Position numbers and translations under genes: made by a program. From assembly GCA_036841525.1 (NCBI GenBank), contig DAITVZ010000092.1, positions 1 through 14,435 of the forward strand: a stretch of 14,435 nucleotides of DNA, in the 5' to 3' direction. This document shows, piece by piece, positions 12,801 through 14,435 of this stretch. The first letter of the stretch is position 1. Every line of letters begins with the position of its first letter. This stretch comes from JAAYEA01 sp012689325. Lineage in GTDB: Bacteria > Chloroflexota > Anaerolineae > JAAYEA01. The notes below the pieces were generated by a model, which worked only from the letters and a program-made list of their open reading frames with translations, searched no databases and was not told the origin of the DNA.

Positions 12801-13913
12801 TCAGAGCGCCTTGGTGTATACCCGGTAGGTCTTGATGTGCTTCACGCCCAGCTTGGCCAGCGGCGCGAGCATCTTGATGTTGTCCTCCAGCACATAGTTG
12901 ACCTCGACGCGCGCCTGGCGGGCCTGCGCCGCCTGGAAAGTGCGGTAGTAGAGCAGCGCGTCGATCCCTTTGCCGTGGTACTCGGGCAACAGGCCCAGCG
13001 CCCAGCAGCGATAGTTGCGCACGCGCTTCAGGCCAAAGGCCAGCCGCCAGATGAGCCGCGGCGTCAAGCGCCCGTCCAGGCCCTTTAGCAACTGGTTGAG
13101 GTCCGGCAGGGTTAGGCAGAACCCGATGGGGCGGCCCTCCACCTCGGCGATGAGGGCGAATGCCGGATCGATGATCTGCTTGAGGTCTTTGGCCAGCCGC
13201 CTGCCCTCCTCCTCCGTGACCGGGTACGCGCCCCAATTATAGGCCACCGAGTGGTTCATGATGTCCACCACGATCAGGGCGTCGCGCTTCAGATGCTTCA
13301 TCTCGACCGGCCGCACCGTGACGTGGTAGCGCTGCGCGACGCGTTCCAGGGCGCGGGTAAAGCGCTCGGGGATGGCGTACCCCTCCCCGATATCCCCATA
13401 GAAGGCCAGCAAGTCTTTGGCTTTGCGCATACCCAGAGCCTCCATCTGGGTGTTATAGTAAGCAGGATTATAAGGGCTCATGAGCACCGGCGGGTATTCG
13501 AAACCCTCCGTCACCAAGCCCCACTCGGTGACGGTGAAATTGATGGGGCCGCGCATCTCGGCCATGCCCTGCTGGCGCAAAAAACCCTCCGCCGCATCCA
13601 GCAAGAGCCGCGCGCCCTCGAGGCTATCGACGCATTCATAGGAACCCCAGAAGCCTACCCGCTCCTGCCAAAAGTCGATCGCCAGGTGATCGACGAAAGC
13701 GGCGACGCGCCCGACCACGCGGTTGTCATCCCAGAGCAGGAACAGCGCGTAATCGCAGTGGGCCAGCAAGGGGTCTCCCCGGGGCGTGAACAGCTTGGCC
13801 TGCTCGCTGCGCAGCGGGGCGATCCAGCCGGGGTCGTCTCGATACAGCGCATAGGGAAGCGCGATGAATCGCCGGAGGTCGGCGCGGCTCTGCACGGAGG
13901 AAACGCGCAACAT
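12801..13913 (-). CDS. Large GNAT-fold acyltransferase-like protein
   Basis: 370 aa, about twice a single GNAT domain, and mostly uncharacterised. The N-terminal half contains YRDDPGWIAPLRSEQAKLF (24-42), DYALFLLWDDNRVVGRVAAFVD (54-75) and EMRGPINFTVTEWGLVTEGF (119-138). The C-terminal half contains FALIAEVEGRPIGFCLTLPD (252-271) and LGLLPEYHGKGIDALLYY (306-323), an acetyl-CoA-binding GNAT motif A with the x-x-G-K-G loop. It therefore looks like two GNAT halves, with the second carrying the cofactor site. The start at 13913 is chosen because AAGGAG on the minus strand (13921-13926) is 7 bp before it; the in-frame ATG at 13937 lies upstream of that site. The promoter is at 13964-13991. The substrate is unknown, and it does not seem linked to the sugar operon. 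Confidence 0.8.
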   Translation of the reverse strand: MLRVSSVQSRADLRRFIALPYALYRDDPGWIAPLRSEQAKLFTPRGDPLLAHCDYALFLLWDDNRVVGRVAAFVDHLAIDFWQERVGFWGSYECVDSLEGARLLLDAAEGFLRQQGMAEMRGPINFTVTEWGLVTEGFEYPPVLMSPYNPAYYNTQMEALGMRKAKDLLAFYGDIGEGYAIPERFTRALERVAQRYHVTVRPVEMKHLKRDALIVVDIMNHSVAYNWGAYPVTEEEGRRLAKDLKQIIDPAFALIAEVEGRPIGFCLTLPDLNQLLKGLDGRLTPRLIWRLAFGLKRVRNYRCWALGLLPEYHGKGIDALLYYRTFQAAQARQARVEVNYVLEDNIKMLAPLAKLGVKHIKTYRVYTKAL

Positions 13914-13963
13914 GGGCAGGCTCCTTGTCATGGTCAATCAAATAGCGGAATGACAATGCGCGC

Positions 13964-13991
13964 ATTCTACCAGATGTCGCGCAATGGTCAA
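13964..13991 (-). promoter_or_regulatory. Promoter of the large GNAT-fold gene
   Basis: On the minus strand TTGACC (13986-13991) is 16 bp from TAGAAT (13964-13969), about 50 bp before the start codon at 13913. It is arranged back to back with the plus-strand promoter at 14012. Confidence 0.6.
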
Positions 13992-14011
13992 GTTATTTCG
14001 GCTCCGAAGCC

Positions 14012-14040
14012 TTGACAAATGTGAGCAGCGGATGTATAAT
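14012..14040 (+). promoter_or_regulatory. Full-consensus sigma-70-type promoter
   Basis: TTGACA (14012-14017), a 17-bp spacer and TATAAT (14035-14040) match the housekeeping consensus at all twelve positions. Transcription should start near 14047. It drives the leader that contains the hairpin at 14061-14109 and, if transcription continues, the sigma-like gene at 14302. Such strength is expected for a highly expressed RNA or a housekeeping gene. Confidence 0.85.
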
Positions 14041-14046
14041 ACGATG

Positions 14047-14120
14047 CGGGGAAGGTATGTAGCGCAGACTCGGCGCCGGCCTGCGGGCCCGGCTTGCGAG
14101 TTCGGCGCTTTTATGATTTT
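14047..14120 (+). ncRNA. Leader hairpin: attenuator or short RNA
   Basis: About 14 bases after the predicted transcription start the sequence folds into a long GC-rich hairpin. Its parts are an outer stem agcgc (14061-14065) with gcgct (14105-14109), a middle stem actcg (14068-14072) with cgagt (14097-14101), and an inner stem gccggcc (14075-14081) with ggcccggc (14086-14093, one bulged C), closed by the loop tgcg. It is followed by ttttatgatttt (14109-14120). This has the form of an intrinsic terminator, so it could release a roughly 70-nt RNA or attenuate the downstream gene. No known RNA family was recognised. The rest of the leader, 14121-14289, is pyrimidine-rich with no coding signal I trust and a small hairpin, cgttt/aaacg, at 14169-14183. 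Confidence 0.45.
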
Positions 14121-14301
14121 GCCCCACCGAGCCACCCAAACAGGTCCTTTTTTGTCCTTCGCCCCACATCGTTTGCCCTAAACGAGAGGTAGAGTCGTCC
14201 CCCTTGTCTGCACGGCGAGCTGGAACAAAAGGAGGTTCGGGAACGCCAGAGCAAACCGATAGCCGACACATCTAAATTGGAAGGAGGCTGGAGGAGACAA
14301 G

Positions 14302-14435
14302 TTGCAAAGAGAGGCTCAGAAAACAGCTCAGGCCTGTAAGAACCTTGTCCTGGAGCGCGCCCGGGTTCGCGGTTTTATCACCGTTAGCGAAATCCTGGAA
14401 GCGCTTCCAGAAGAGGAGCGGCATTCCCGCCGCGT
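14302..14435 (+). CDS. Probable primary sigma-70 factor, N-terminus (partial)
   Basis: The frame is open from a TTG at 14302 to the window edge (44 complete codons). The segment LVLERARVRGFITVSEILEA followed by LPEEE resembles region 1.1 of RpoD-type sigma factors, where a helix, a G-[FY]-[IV]-T turn and a second helix ending in LP precede an acidic stretch. There is no ATG or GTG in frame close upstream. TTG is supported by GGAGGA at 14290-14295, 6 bp away, preceded by another AAGGAGG. The consensus promoter about 260 bases upstream and the long leader fit a housekeeping gene with post-transcriptional control. Conserved regions 2-4 lie outside the window, so the call rests on one short motif. 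Confidence 0.5.
   Translation, partial: MQREAQKTAQACKNLVLERARVRGFITVSEILEALPEEERHSRR

Noticed and set aside
12085..12828. Plus-strand open frame across the toxin-antitoxin genes
   Set aside because: The translation has no domain pattern, while the minus strand encodes clear AbrB and PIN proteins with ribosome sites and a promoter.
13251..14015. Plus-strand open frame opposite the large GNAT-fold gene
   Set aside because: It runs through the minus-strand promoter and lacks motifs; it is a shadow frame.
14057..14062. Start-stop mini frame ATGTAG in the leader
   Set aside because: The purine run before it is too close for a good ribosome site; it may be chance, so it is only mentioned with the leader finding.
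1..14435. CRISPR array, tRNA, rRNA, insertion sequence or phage genes
   Set aside because: I saw no regularly spaced direct repeats, cloverleaf-like sequences, transposase motifs or phage structural motifs on either strand.

Overview
The window is 14.4 kb of GC-rich, densely packed bacterial DNA. It has short gaps, ATGA-type stop/start overlaps and purine-rich ribosome binding sites. Three things suggest, without proving, a Chloroflexota (Anaerolineae-like) or similar environmental bacterium: the gene content (Gfo/Idh/MocA oxidoreductases, a GH172/DUF2961 protein, a UroD-like protein), the imperfect palindromic element built on the core gagacgcagag, and promoters of the TTGACA/TATAAT type.

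Layout. (1) 64-2590, plus strand: three tightly packed genes, namely a sugar-isomerase-type TIM barrel, a Gfo/Idh/MocA oxidoreductase and an isochorismatase-fold hydrolase. Their promoter lies left of the window. (2) 2594-3025, minus strand: a DinB-like protein that converges on block 1 with a 3-bp gap. (3) 3055-3124: a divergent promoter pair. (4) 3156-11927, plus strand: a probable ten-gene operon. It holds a second Gfo/Idh/MocA oxidoreductase, a GNAT acetyltransferase, a cupin, a HAD phosphatase, a UroD-like protein, a GH172-type glycosidase, a second HAD phosphatase, a deoxyhypusine-synthase-like protein of unknown function, an RfaE/HldE-type PfkB sugar kinase and an M55 D-aminopeptidase. 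A hairpin at 11952-11976 probably ends it. (5) 12001-12715, minus strand: an AbrB-type antitoxin and PIN-domain toxin pair with its own promoter. (6) 12801-13913, minus strand: a large GNAT-fold protein. (7) 13964-14435: a second divergent promoter region. On its right is a consensus promoter, a roughly 260-nt leader with a strong GC-rich hairpin plus T-rich tail, and the 5' end of a gene that resembles region 1.1 of a primary sigma-70 factor.

How it may work. None of the metabolic enzymes shows a signal peptide and there is no transporter, so blocks 1 and 4 look like cytoplasmic processing of imported carbohydrate: hydrolysis (GH172), redox and isomer changes (Gfo/Idh/MocA, TIM barrel, cupin), phosphorylation (PfkB kinase) and dephosphorylation (two HADs). 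The UroD-like and deoxyhypusine-synthase-like proteins have no obvious place in a textbook pathway. The run HAD, DHS-like, RfaE-like kinase (8208-11163) is the best candidate here for an undescribed pathway. This pathway reading is inference; the family calls are from motifs read by eye.
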